Shown in pieces: positions 1-11,518 of a stretch of DNA of 64,000 bases; the first letter of the stretch is position 1; every line of letters begins with the position of its first letter. Under the pieces are notes generated by a model. That model was not told the DNA's origin. It ran no database searches and saw only the letters and a list, made by a program, of their open reading frames with translations. The position numbers and the translations under genes were made by a program. This stretch comes from Himantopus leucocephalus. Its lineage: Eukaryota > Chordata > Aves > Charadriiformes > Recurvirostridae. The stretch covers positions 67,524,678 through 67,588,677 of the forward strand of contig RSEF01000001.1 of assembly GCA_003993805.1 (NCBI GenBank), written 5' to 3'.

Positions 1-1912
1 ATATTTCACTGAGGTAATTCCCAAAGGGTGAATTTCTGCAGTGACTCCCTTCATTTTTCTGAAATGAAAAAAAAAACCAAAAACATTTAGATTCAAGTTT
101 TTCAAATTCTTTTTTCAATCAGTGCGGCATCGTCGTATTGGCTTTTAAAGAAGATTCACGAGGCTCCGCAGGCCCACGCCAGGAGACCACGCGGTCCAAA
201 AAAAAAAAATAGCCTAGAGAAAGTGCGTACACCGTTGCAACCTCTTCCTCTACGTTCTTCTAGACCGGGGGATTTTGCTTGGAATAAATTAACTTTTGCC
301 AGCAATGGCAAGAAGCCAAAGCCAGCCACGTTTCCCCCAGCGGCTCTCGTTTTCAGCTGGCCACCGGGGGTGACCAGCGCAAGGACAAGTTTTCCTGGGG
401 TTTGGATGAATTAGGCGCGAAAGGGCTGAACGGAGAGAGCCAGCCCTGCCTTACCAAAGCAATCGAACGACTCTTACCGCGGTGGTACGAGCGCAGCCCT
501 GAGGATGAGGCTGCAGAAACGAAGCGAGCAGTTTAAGAGAGTGAAAAAAAACCCCAAACCAGTGAGCTTTTTGGTTTTTTTTCGTGTGTGTTTTAATTTC
601 CAGGTAAACAATTTTCCCTGCCCAGCCCCATGCAGGTACGTGGACATTTCCCTCCCCGTCCCCATCGCGGGCTGCATCCCTCCTTTGCCGCAGCAGCTGC
701 CGGGTGTTTCCCAACCGCTCCTGCCCTGACGCAGCCTCGTTTCCCGACTCTTNTTTTTTTTTTTTTTTTTTTTTTTTTGAGCTGGGGCAATATTTTGTTT
801 TTTCCTGGCTACGGGCTCTGTCGGCAGCTCCTCATCTCCTTCCGACTTCCATGCATGGGTTTGATCTCGCAGCATCGCTTTTCCTTCCTCCCCTCCGCGG
901 CGCAGCGAGCTGCCTTTGCCCAAAACCCGCTCTGCCTTTGAGTGCTTTCCTATCAGGCGCCGCACTCTGCGATGGGCCCAAGGGCGTGATATTTTATTTA
1001 TTTTTGATTTATATAATTAAAGGGACGTCTTATCCCTGAGTTGAGCCAGCCTCGTGCTGATGATGTGGTGAAATGCCACCGGCGCTAAAACGAGGGTTTA
1101 TTTTAACCGGCACCGAGACAGACAGTCGCTGACACCATTTAGCAGCTTGTCATCGTTGCTGGCAGCGAAAGCATCTCCAGATCTCAAAGAAATGGCAGTT
1201 TACTCAGGAAAAACTGCCTGCGTCGGGTGTCCAGGGTGGAAGGGAAACAAGTTCCCCGGGCGGCTGCAGGGTCCGACCTCTGCCGCAGCGCCCGGGCTGT
1301 GCTGCGCTGCGGCTCCCACGGGAGGAGATACCTGGGAGCATCCCCAAAAGTCCCCTCCCGTGCCTGGCACCGGCTGCTTTCTCCTCCCCGCTGCATTTGT
1401 GAGCACAACTAGAAAACAGATAATGATCTGGGGAGGTGCATTCCTCCCCCCCCCATCATTTTTATGGCTGATCACTGCCCAGTTTGCGTGTTCCCTACTG
1501 TATTCTGGAAATTCTTCACCTCCCCCCACAATTTTTCACCGTGCTTTTTGTTGGCAGGACACTTTGGGAGCCTCGGTGCGTGCAGAGGAGAGCTGACCCT
1601 TGAGGATGATGCCAGCAGAGCGTGACCTGGCGCTGCGGTGAGGGGCACCCCTAGGCACGGCAGCCAGAGCTCAGACCCGGCGGTGGGACCACAGCGTGTC
1701 AGCAATGCTGGGTGGGAAAACCAGACTTGCTCAGGCTTCTGAGCATTGCAATCCATCGACATCTTCCCACTACTCCCATGGTCCCCCCCCTCCCCAAAAC
1801 CTGCGCGCAGCTGGAGCATCTCCTTGCTGGCTGGTACGTCCCCAGCTCCCATTGACTGGGAGGCGGTACAGTACCTGGAGGGCACTCTGTGCGGTGCAGA
1901 TGATGGTATGCC
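1..1912. other. Unannotated region, no gene seen
   Basis: No open frame here resembles a protein and no mobile element is recognisable. The stretch is moderately GC-rich with short poly-A and poly-T runs (around 67-77, 198-209 and 754-778). CpG-containing patches lie near 890-980 and 1220-1330, the latter with clustered CCCGGG and CGG words. Open frames on both strands overlap one another, as expected in stop-poor GC-rich DNA rather than in a gene. Confidence 0.6.
753..778. repeat. Single N followed by a 25-base poly-T run
   Basis: An ambiguous base at 753 is followed directly by T at 754-778. A lone N next to a homopolymer recurs at 24554, 25136, 27429 and 37434. It most likely marks a join or unresolved base placed by the assembler. 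The true run length is therefore uncertain. Confidence 0.85.
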
Positions 1913-1913
1913 T

Positions 1914-1946
<33 letters not shown>
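1913..1946. repeat. (TC)n dinucleotide microsatellite
   Basis: An uninterrupted TC repeat runs from 1918 to 1946, with one interrupted unit upstream. It is an ordinary simple repeat and is likely to vary in length between individuals. Confidence 0.95.
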
Positions 1947-1948
<2 letters not shown>

Positions 1949-2029
1949 ATTGCTCACGATTCAAATTCAAGGCTTGTTTAACCAGTAGACATTAGCAAGT
2001 TGACAGGAGTCTGGCTGGAAGGGAAAGAA

Positions 2030-2065
2030 GGGGGGGTGGGCACAGAGGGGGGCTCGGGGAGCGGG
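2030..2065 (+). other. Canonical G-quadruplex motif
   Basis: Five runs of three or more G lie within 36 bases (2030-2036, 2038-2040, 2047-2052, 2056-2059 and 2063-2065), separated by loops of 1, 6, 3 and 3 bases. This meets the usual rule of G3+ runs with loops of 1-7 for an intramolecular quadruplex on the + strand. Whether it folds in cells is unknown. Confidence 0.7.
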
Positions 2066-2939
2066 CAGCCACCTCTCCCGCCTTAGCTTTGCCACCCAGA
2101 TGTGCGAGGGGAGGAACTGGGGGGTGGTGTTGGAGTTGGGGGCACGTGAAACCATCCAGGGACAGACCGAGTTGGGCTCTGAGGACCCCGCGGCCGGCGC
2201 AGCACAAGCTTTCGGGGTTCACGCTATGGCTTGCTGGGAGTAGGGGGGGGAAGATGCTTCCCTGTTTCTTGCAAAATGTTGGCTTTTATGATGCCCACAT
2301 CTCCTAAGGGCTTCTCATCACTCCATCCATCCACTGGCTGGGGCTTTCCGTGGGGACATACCGCGAAGTCCCCACTCCATGGTGTGCACAGCCCTCGGGG
2401 AGGAGGTACCCTGAGGTCCAGCGGGAAACGGGGGCCGATTTTGCCATAGGAGACCCACTTGGCACTATGAGATGGTGTCAGGCAGCGAGGGAACCCCACT
2501 TCCATGGGGCGATGTTGCAGGGAGGCAGCGACCGCTCGTCCCCGCGGCACGGCTGGCTCCTGTCACTTGCGAATTGTTGACCGGTAGGACGTGGGACAAG
2601 CCGTGATCGAGTTTGGAAGCAAACATCCCGGCAGCTAACTGGCCAGGTGTTTCGGTCAAGCAGAAACCCTGCGCTCCTTCTTCCCCGAGAGTTACAAATC
2701 CTCCAGATGGCTCTTTGCAGCTAAAAGGTGTCCCGGCAAATGGGGAAATCCCATTTTTAAAAAACGCGGTGCATTAAGAGACAGCAGGAACTGGCTTTTC
2801 GCCGCAAAGCGCCTTGCTAAAAGCTCCGTATTCGTCCTGCCGCACCCCTTGAGGTGAGAGCCTTCCTGGGGTCCCCCAGGGACACCCTGGCTCCGTCCCG
2901 TGGGGGCACGGCACAGCCTGGGCAGAAAGGAGGGACCAG

Positions 2940-3270
2940 AGCTGCTGGGGCGCGCGGCTTCATTTTCTGTCCCTCATTAGCAGCCCTAATTAGGAAGTTC
3001 TTTATGCTTTTCAAATTCAGTGCTTGCAGTGGGGCCGTCTTCCTATTGATCAAACTACAAAAGTGGATAAAACCCACATAGTTCTAAGGAGAATTGCCAA
3101 ATATTGATACTGGGAGAGAGCTGATATTGTATAAATAGTGAATAATGCTTCTAATTACCGCAGGCTTTCATTTTCTGATAGTATAGCTGATTACGTTCAA
3201 TACTCCAGGCTGGATCTTCAGCTGAGCACTTGGCCTTCATTTTAAAGGTGGAAAACAAGGCCAAAAAAAC
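2940..3270. promoter_or_regulatory. Candidate conserved noncoding element (AT-rich, homeodomain words)
   Basis: This block is repeat-free and AT-rich between GC-rich flanks. It contains several TAAT-type words, including CTAATTAGG near 2986 and CTAATTACC near 3153. It also has ATTGATC and TGATTACG and no sustained open frame. The texture is that of a vertebrate noncoding regulatory element, but this is inferred from composition only. Confidence 0.3.
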
Positions 3271-5447
3271 CCCACTGTTAAAAAAAGAGTTCTTAAAGTG
3301 CTGCTTTTAAGAAGGGGAATTCTTTGGGTGGGATTCCCTCCCCGCAGCTTGAGCCACCCATCGCGATCCCCAGCTCCTCTCCTACACTTTGGCCCGCTGT
3401 GGACACATAGGTCTGTCTCTGTTTTCCTTCAAGGACTGCTTTCACCCAGATGCTTACCCTCCAGCTGGCTGGAGCTGGAGGATGGGAGTACCCTGGACCG
3501 TCTCGATGTCCACCTGCCAGCACCGTCTGTGCTCTGCTGTCACCCACCCCCAGAAATAGGACATCGCGCCATTCTCCGCACCCTCCTGCTGATGGGCGAG
3601 CCCAGGAGAAGGGGGTAAGACAGGGCTCACCCAACCACATCCTCCAGCGGGGAAAGAAAAGCTTTCTTAGGAAATAAAAATCTGCTCATTTTCCCTTTTC
3701 TTCTGGGCACGATCCTCAGGGCCGGGGCGACGGCGGTGGGGAGTCTGGGTCTGTTCGCACTTGGGGCCGGGGGCTGTGTTTTCCGTCACTGCAAGCTATG
3801 GATTTGGTTTCACCACCACTTTCTGTTATAAAAAAAAAAACAAACCCGAACCCTAAGTCTTTTGATACTGCTGAGTAATTTTAATGATGCTTTGGCGTAC
3901 TGTTAACGTTTTTCTCCCCACCCGCATCAAAGAATAGTCTTGGTTAAAAAATTACTTCATATGTACCGAAACCATGACAAAATCTCACAGCAGTCTGCAA
4001 CCAAAATGACGTTTTTTCCCTGCTTTTTGAGTCAAACTAGGACTAATTTTAGTTTGGGGTTGTCCAAGAATTATTCTCCTTTAACACCTCCAACCACAAA
4101 CAAACGCGCACGTACCCTCACGGCTGCCTCCATCCCAACTGAAACCCCAGCCGCACGCGGGAATTGCGGTTACGGCATTTCTTTCTCCGCCCTGAGAAAT
4201 CCTCACGCTTTCCTTTTCAACCTCTGCCTCCGCTTTGCTATCAAGCGTTGCTGCTGCCTGCTCCTTGCTGCACCCTGTGATGGAAATATCTCTGCTCTGT
4301 CCCCGGCATTGTCACACGCCGTGCACCGACGGGCGCCAGCCTGATCTGTCCCGAGGTGTCAGTAGCTCCGCGCATATCTGCTCTCCCTCTGTCACCCGTG
4401 AGCGTCTCAATGGCCTGCTGTTGTCCCCGTGAGACTCTAACATCCCTTCTTATTTTCTTCCTTACATTACCTCTTCCCCACTTGCGTGTGTGTTCCCGTG
4501 GTACGTCCACCCTGGGCCGCGTCCGCCCCATCCGTGGAGAGCCCAGGCTCCTGGACGTGTGCTGCGGTCCTTGCCCCTGTGGATCCCTTGGTGCTCAGGT
4601 GGTCACTGGTCTTTTTGCCAAAGCCCTGCTGTGACGGGCAGGGTTTGCCGGCGAGGGCGGCTGGAAATGCGCGGCCAGACCATTAGAGGAGGATGCGGTG
4701 GGGTCTTCTGGGCAGGGAGGGCGAGCGCAAGGCTGTGCAGGAGCAGGACTACAAACCACCCAAAGGGCGGAGGGGAGCAAACCAAATACCTTCCTCCTCT
4801 TTTTGCTTCTTTGTTTGGTTTTGCTGGTTGCAAATAACACCAGAAATGAGGTGCCTGGGTTTCGCTCCCTCCTCTTGTAGCCTCCAGTGGCTCCTCCATC
4901 CCTCGCTCGCTTCCCCAGGGTTTGCACGAGATATTCTTAAAAGCCTAAACTCTGCCTCGGAGTTCAAAGGTGGAGAAAAATACCTCCAGCGGGCTCCAAG
5001 TATCTCCACTGGCAGTGAGCTAGTGCCCAGAATGAACCGAAATTTTGCTTAAAAAGCGAGAGGTTGGAAGGGATGCCTATGGTGGTATAGGTGGCTAGAG
5101 TGACGTTGCTGTGGAAACGCTTGTCAATGTGCCGGGAAATGCATCGCCTTGTGGCTAGGTAGGGCAGACACCCAGCTGCCTGGTTGTCCGAGCCTTTGAT
5201 CGGGGCTTTTTTAACTTCTTCCTTGCCTATTTATTTGTTTTGTGCCCTACTTTCTTGCTCGTGAGCTGCGTGGCTGGTACCAGCCTGCCCTCAGCATATG
5301 AGACTGGTGACCAACACCTCCTTGCTTCTGGCAGCAAGGAGGACGGTGTGCTCTAACGGACAGGAGCTGGGTACCTCTTCCCAAAGCCCTGGTTCGAAAA
5401 CTGCTGCTGCTCTCTCCTTTTAGAGTAATACATATTCAGTTGGCATG

Positions 5448-5630
5448 TCATAGAATCATCTAGGTTGGAAGGGACCTTCAAGATCATCAAGCCCAACCAT
5501 CAACCTAACACTGCCCAAGCCACCACTAAACCATGTCCCTCAGCACCACGTCTGTCCATCTTTTAAATACCTCCAGGGATGGTGATTCCGCCACTTCCCT
5601 GGGCAGCCTGTTAGGCTGTCTGGCCACCCA
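5448..5630 (-). mobile_element. CR1 LINE 3' end, relatively young copy
   Basis: The segment opens with TCATAGAATCATCTAGGTTG, the reverse complement of the CR1 3' terminus. It continues with the familiar antisense CR1 words AAGATCATCAAGCCCAACC, CCACTAAACCATGTCCCTCA, ACCTCCAGGGATGGTGA and CTTCCCTGGGCAGCCTGTT. The match to the avian CR1 3' region is nearly continuous, so this copy is among the younger ones here. It is 5'-truncated, as most CR1 insertions are, and carries no coding capacity. Confidence 0.95.
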
Positions 5631-5949
5631 AACTCATGAGGCATTAGGTGGGCCGGGCAGGGCCACCTGACACGCCAAACCAGAACCTTCATGGGGTGAG
5701 CTGACCTCAGAAGCTCCATCTTTTCAGCATCTTGCGATCACGATCACAACAGGCACCAGGCAGGTGAGCTGGACCCTGAGGATGCTCAAGGAGTGGGAGC
5801 ATGTTGCAGGAGCACGTGGGAAGAGAAACAACGGTGTAGGCACGTTAAAAAAACTTGGGGGGAACCAAGATCCCATGAAGATGGTGAAGTACGATCTGCA
5901 CTGAGCCTTTGGAGATGCTCAGCCCTGAGACCGACTGCAGGTGACCGAC

Positions 5950-6150
5950 TGCTGACGCCCCCCCCGCCTCCCCTCTGGATCCGCAGGCGGCCCCGCAGAG
6001 CCCTGGCAGGAGACCTGGGGGACGTGGGGTCCTCTCTGCCCGGCCACCGGGTCCCGAGCCCTGGGACCCCGCTCCCCGCCTCGGCACCGCGGCGGGAGCC
6101 TCAGCTCTCAGCGGTGCCCGGGTTTTACGTGCGGGTGCGTCGGTTTAAAT
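5950..6150. promoter_or_regulatory. Small CpG-island-like cluster
   Basis: Roughly 20 CpG dinucleotides fall in about 200 bases of roughly 70% GC, by hand count. That is near the number expected from base composition and much above the vertebrate background. It sits in otherwise CpG-poor sequence. It could be an orphan CpG island or a small promoter, but no first exon or transcript is recognisable beside it. Confidence 0.55.
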
Positions 6151-6384
6151 CAGGCCCTTAATATTATTCGAGCATGGATTTGGTTTGGTGGTAAGGTTGG
6201 GTTGTTGTTTTTTTTCCCTTCCTTTTTTTTTTTTTTGTGGTTTAGTTTCTCTCTTAACAGGAAAAAATGATCAAAAATAAGAAAACAATCACTGTTTGAA
6301 AGTGAATGAAGGGCGCTTTCTCCCCCTCCCCCATGCTTTTTTCCTACTTTGACATCTCAGTGGTTTTTTTTTCTTTTAGCCGCG

Positions 6385-6500
6385 GTTTCTGGGATAGGTG
6401 ATAACTGCCAGTAATAGGATTAGCATTGATTTCTTTAGCAAGAACAGAGATGTGGCAGTTCCAGCCATTTACTGAACTGCCAGCTTTGAAATATCAAAAA
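6385..6500. promoter_or_regulatory. Candidate regulatory block with three AACTGCC words and a hairpin
   Basis: AACTGCCA occurs at 6403-6410 and again at 6475-6482, and in inverted form at 6453-6460. The last two form a perfect 9-base inverted repeat (TGGCAGTTC / GAACTGCCA, 6453-6461 and 6474-6482) with a 12-base loop. The first copy is preceded by T, giving TAACTGCC, a MYB-type recognition word. Function is inferred only from motif clustering. Confidence 0.35.
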
Positions 6501-6579
6501 AAAGAAAGAAAAAGAAATCTGCAGAAAAAAAAGCTTCTTGCAGCATTTTAAAGAAAGGAAAGCCTATGTGAATTAAAAT

Positions 6580-6676
6580 ACACACATACACACATGCACG
6601 CGCGCACACACACACGCATACCCGCGCACATGGAGTATATAAATATATATATCATATGTATATTATATATATGTAT
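6580..6676. repeat. Alternating CA/CG then TA microsatellite tract
   Basis: A CA-rich tract with CG insertions (6580-6630, including a CGCGCG core) passes into an AT tract of TATA/ATAT words (6637-6676). The alternating purine-pyrimidine pattern favours Z-DNA in the first half and cruciform or easily melted DNA in the second. It is a compound simple repeat, not a gene. Confidence 0.9.
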
Positions 6677-9200
6677 CTCGCTTGGTGCTTTTTTTGTTAT
6701 TGTGTGATAAAGGATCAAAAGAACCGTCTCTGTTCTAAGCTTCAAGAAAGCCTTTTTTAAATTCATTTGGCTTTCTTTAGCTTTCACTTGCTAACATATT
6801 TTAGGAGCTAATCTTACATATTTACTATTGTATCCTGACTTTTTTTAACCTTGAAATGCAAGCAAAGACAGAATGAGAAAGGGGGGGTGGGGGGGGGAAA
6901 TAAAGGATTCAGAAGAGAAAGAATGAGGGGATGTGCCCGTGGAAGCCTGCCGGATCTCCGCTGCTCCGGAGACACAATGTGAAACCCGGCCGGTGCTAAC
7001 TTTGATGTGGCACGTTTTCTCCTTGCTGCTGGCTGTAGGGTCCTGGAGGGATATGGGTTCGAGGTGCACCAAAAGCTCGGGTTCTGCCCTCAACCCTTGG
7101 AAATCTCCGCCTTCGCTTCAGTGCTCTTGACCGTCTTTGCTAACAGCGTTTCTCAGGGGCCAGAAACTCAGGTTGGGTCAAATCAGCAGTAGCGTGAAGG
7201 CCAGAATTTTAGGAGACTGGAGTTATATTCTCTATTCTTCCCTAAAAGCTGCAGGATATCATGAATATAGTGTCTACCGATCATCCTCTTTGACTTGTGT
7301 TCAGCCCTTGGAGGAGAAGAAAGACCAAGGGCAACATCTGCAAATATGAAGTGGGAGGTGATATGCAGGAACCGAGTGGTGGTTGGGAAGATGCCCGCTG
7401 TTCCCAAGCTCGGGGTTGCTTCTGAGCACAGTCCAGGTCTCCAGGAGACCTTGGCTCAACCCTCTGCCTGCTGATCCTCGAGAACCCAAACATTGTAGCT
7501 TTCAAGACAAGCCTCAAAGATTGTTATGGAAACATTTGTCCTTTCTCGGTGCTGAACTGACGAACCACTTTCATGTGAGCTTATCTTTATGCAAAGGGTG
7601 TATGCAAAGACTCATTGTCCTCAGGCACAGCACAAAGCTTGGAGCAGGATGGAATTAGGGCTTGCTTTTCAGCTTCTAAACTCCAAACAAAAGAGCAACC
7701 CCAATTCACAGTCAGTGAAAAGAAAGCCCTTACTGCGTGAGGAACTGGTGCACGACATTCAGCTTTCTCCTCTAACGGCGTCTCAGCCTCATGGAGAGGT
7801 TGGGCTGGATTCCCATATAAAACCAAGTAAGAAAGCGGGGGAAGGAGATAATCAGATCAATTATTTGTAGTTGCAGTCAGGATTCACTAAAGCGCACGCA
7901 ATTTGCTTGTCGTCACATGTAAGGGAATCTCTAGGTGGTGCTACGTATGGTGGCCAGATGCCCCCAAAGAAGGTATTGATGAACCCAGCCAAATTTAGAT
8001 AGGGTCACTTCCCTACATTTTCCGTACATGAAGAGGCACTGGGATTGCTCCTGTGAGGGACCTCTTGCTCCCCGCCAGCAGGAGATAAGGCCTCCGTGCT
8101 ATAACACGCATCAAGTCAGCCTTTTACCGCCTTGGTCTGAATCTCCCTTAATTTGATTGGAGTCACATGTGTATTTGTAGGCGCACAGGCTGATGTCTCA
8201 CCAGCTCCTGGAGATTTGCATTTCTGTGTTCTTATTAACAATCGCCCAAAGATCCGTGATGCTCATTTCACAGACTCACCTTCATTGTGCCCTCTAATCC
8301 ACGTCCCCGGGGTCTACTTCTGACATTCAAGCTTCAGAGCAGCTTACAAGCCTTTATTTTTTTTTTTTTAACATCAAACTGCCGAAGGAATTATTGTTTC
8401 TTTCTTCTGAAAACATGGACCTCCTTTCTTCCTCCTCCCCCTCCTTAAAATGCTTAAAGACTTGCCACGATTACACCACGGGCACAGGAATGCCGGGGCT
8501 GGTGGTGAGGGTGTGCTTCTAACCTTAAAGCATTGAGGCTCTGGAAGTGTCTCCCAGCAAAACCAGTAGGGCAAACGCCCTAGTTGCTCTGGAGATGAAT
8601 CTTGGCTGGTGGAGGGAAGGGGCCATATGGTTGCGGTCTTCAAAAGCACAGAAACGTACTAATCCGTGTTCTTGGATGACATGGAAGAGCCAAGATAGGA
8701 GATGTTCAGGTGTGGCAAGTTGAAAGCACAGTGTTATCTCATCTTTTGAGGAGTTGATGTGAAATCTTTTCTCTCTTGCAGGAGTGCTGGAAAGAGCAGT
8801 TTCATGGGTGTGCCTGGGCTAATGGAAGAGTCGCTAGAAAAGTTAGGAAGATCAGGAGTTTGTTTCTTCTTCTGCATCCAGCCTGGTTGGATTTGTTGCA
8901 CGGTGTGACCAAACCCAGTCATACTCTCCATCTCAGCTAAGAATTCACGCCATGAAACCAGCCATGTATACTGCACTTTTTTTTTTCCAGTTTCCAGACA
9001 TTTCCTGACTGCTGGTGTCAATCTAGACCATTTCTTCTAACCAGGTGCCTCTCACAGGGCTTTCATGAGCATCTTTACTGTGGTCCTCTGGGCTAAGGAC
9101 AAGCTCCATTCCGCCACAGTCTCTCATTGCTGCCACTCCAGCCTAGACCACTTTAAATGTCTTTTCTGCCTGTTAATCTGCAAATTTTCAATGCCTGGAA

Positions 9201-9449
9201 ATTAGATTCCGAAGAAACGGGTTATAATTAACCTTTTCCTGTCACACAGTTCCAGGTTTTCTCATTCCAGCCCCACTTTTTGTGGGTCTAATTGCAGCGG
9301 CAGCACTGCGGGACATCCGCCAGTNATTAGATTCCGAAGAAACGGGTTATAATTAACCTTTTCCTGCCACACAGTTCCAGGTTTTCTCATTCCAGCCCCA
9401 CTTTCTGTGGGTCTAATTGCAGCGGCAGCACCGCGGGACATCCGCCAGC
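9201..9449. repeat. 124-bp tandem duplicate split by a single N, probable assembly artefact
   Basis: Bases 9201-9324 are repeated at 9326-9449 with a lone N at 9325 between them and a constant offset of 125. The copies differ at only four positions (9242/9367, 9280/9405, 9307/9432 and the last base 9324/9449), each T in copy 1 and C in copy 2. This is what is expected when two contig ends carrying different alleles of one locus are abutted rather than merged. A real recent tandem duplication is the alternative. The unit itself is a non-repetitive, partly AT-rich sequence. Confidence 0.9.
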
Positions 9450-9949
9450 CCTTCCCAGGGCTCCCTCAGCTCAGGCAATCTCTTTATATCTTTTTCTCTT
9501 TAATTTCCTGTAATTAGCCATGCTATAACTTCTGTGCACACCAGGGGAGACTCGGAGAAGGGAGCAGTGCCAAACTCCCTGAAGGATCCCACCTTCCTGC
9601 CCTACCTGTGCCTGCGATGGGGCTGGGGATCCTCCTGGGCTGGGTTTGCCTGCAACGCCGCTCCTGGCAGCTTTTGGCTTCGTATCTCTGGCTGGTTTCC
9701 AGTGCCTGGGTCTTTTATGTTCTCGATAATGTTTTCATAGAAACCTGTGTGTCAGCAGTGCCTAACACAGGGGCAGGGCCCGGCACAGCGGCTCTGCTTG
9801 GTGGTAGACCTGGAGACCGAGGAAGTCATCTGAGATGTTCCCCTCTGGATCCACCAAAACCCCACAGTGCTATAGAAATACTGAAGCATCCAAAAAACTT
9901 GCCGACTGGCACTTGCTAGGACAGCAGGGTCAGTGAAATCCTAGGAAAA
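9450..9949. other. Unannotated spacer
   Basis: Nothing recognisable lies between the duplicated unit and the next CR1. Two overlapping frames (about 70 and 100 codons) are open, but neither resembles a protein family. Confidence 0.5.
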
Positions 9950-10355
9950 AGGAGATGGAAAGGACCTTGGGATGACCTTTGCAACAGGACCAGCTGAATC
10001 ACGCTGCTCCGGGTGGGTGGTGGTCTGCTTGTTGAAAAGGCACCGCCATCAATACAGGCACAACCCGCTCCCCCAATAGCCTGTCCCTGCACTTCAGCAG
10101 CCTCGTCGCTCGAAAGGCCCCCCTCGTATCCAGCCTTAGCCTCTCCTGCTGTGGTTTAAGCTCATGACTACTTATCTTACCTACCAGGAAGAAAAGCTAT
10201 CCCTTCCTCTTTCCATAAGCCTTCTCTGTACTCAGAGATTATAGCAATGTCCCACCTCTCCTCCAGCTGAGCAACCCCAACTTCTTCAATCTTTCCTCAG
10301 AGGCATTGTTTTCTGGTCTTCTGATAATTCCCGTCTCTGTTCCGTGGACTCGCCT
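9950..10355 (-). mobile_element. CR1 LINE 3' region, old copy
   Basis: Antisense CR1 words appear in the expected order. They include GGAAAGGACC near the 3' end, then AAAGGCCCCCCTCGTATCCA, GATTATAGCAATGTCCCACC, CTGAGCAACCCCAACTTCTT and AATCTTTCCTCAGAGGCA. The copy is clearly diverged by substitutions and small indels, so it is older than the one at 5.4 kb. It is 5'-truncated and ends beside an A-run at 10357-10368. No coding potential remains. Confidence 0.85.
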
Positions 10356-11189
10356 CAAAAAAAAAAAATCCATCTTGTATGGGAAAACGTAGATTCAGCC
10401 ATAGCAAAAGAAATGTGTGGATTTGTTACAATTTCAGGAAAGCACTTCCTTTTAACATGTTCTAAACCCAAAGGAATTGAAGCGTGCGTTTCCTTATTTT
10501 AAAATTGCGATGCTTTGATTCTTCCAGATGAAACGATGACTCATTAAAAAAAGTACTGTGATTTTTATTTTTCCTTTTAAGCTGTTACCTAGTTGGAATG
10601 AAGACATTCCAGTAGCAAAAAACCAGAGACCCAGAGAACCAGGGTGGCTCCTGAGCCCTTTGGTCCCACCCACTGGTATTGCAATGCTCCTAACATAAAA
10701 AAAAGTTCAGAAATTTCACGAGGGCCCTGGTAAAATCCATACGGTCTTTTGTCTCTAGATGATAGTTGTTCTAATAAGCAAAATCAGCCCACGGACCTCC
10801 CTGTTCGCTTCTTGGAAACCCCAAGAAGCTTTGGGTTCGGAAGCAAGAAATGGCTCCGAACCACCAGTGGGAGGAAAAGGATCTGCGGTCTGGGAGAGGT
10901 TTTTTGGTTCCTCCTAGATGGGGACGCGTGCCCGGGATGTTACAAGGTGTGGGACTTCCCACGGACGGTGCTTGCGACCGGTGCCTTTCCGGCCTGCACC
11001 TTCCCCGGTGCCGCCGTAGCCAGGCGTGAACCCGGTGCGCCGGGGAGACGTGTTAAATCCAGAGGGGTGAGAAAAGGCCAGAAACGCCAGAATAGCTCCA
11101 TAGAGTGGGACACGCTACTGTTCCCGTCGAAATAAATGGAAGGACAAGTAGCATCCAATGTGGCATAACAAAGCGCCGGCGAAAGATAG
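10356..11189. other. Unannotated region including a CpG-rich patch
   Basis: Bases 10370-10720 are AT-leaning with no recognisable element. Bases 10915-11060 form a GC-rich patch with about 16 CpGs by hand count, comparable to the cluster at 5.95 kb. A 128-codon frame (10749-11135, +) runs through the patch but resembles no protein I know, and GC-rich composition explains its length. Confidence 0.45.

Positions 11190-11518
<329 letters not shown>

Larger units (their letters stand above)
1947..5447. other. Unannotated region, no gene seen
   Basis: No coding region or retroelement is recognisable. GC-rich patches with overlapping open frames on both strands alternate with AT-rich blocks, for example 2940-3270 (listed separately) and 3830-4000. 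The segment 5190-5200 holds CCTTTGATC, a textbook TCF/LEF-type word, but a single site proves nothing. Confidence 0.6.
5631..9200. other. Unannotated region with simple repeats, no gene seen
   Basis: Apart from the CpG cluster, the hairpin/MYB-word block and the CA/TA tract listed separately, I recognise nothing. A G-rich run interrupted by one T lies at 6881-6897. Poly-T runs occur near 6218-6235 and 8358-8370. Open frames are short and carry no recognisable domains. Confidence 0.55.
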
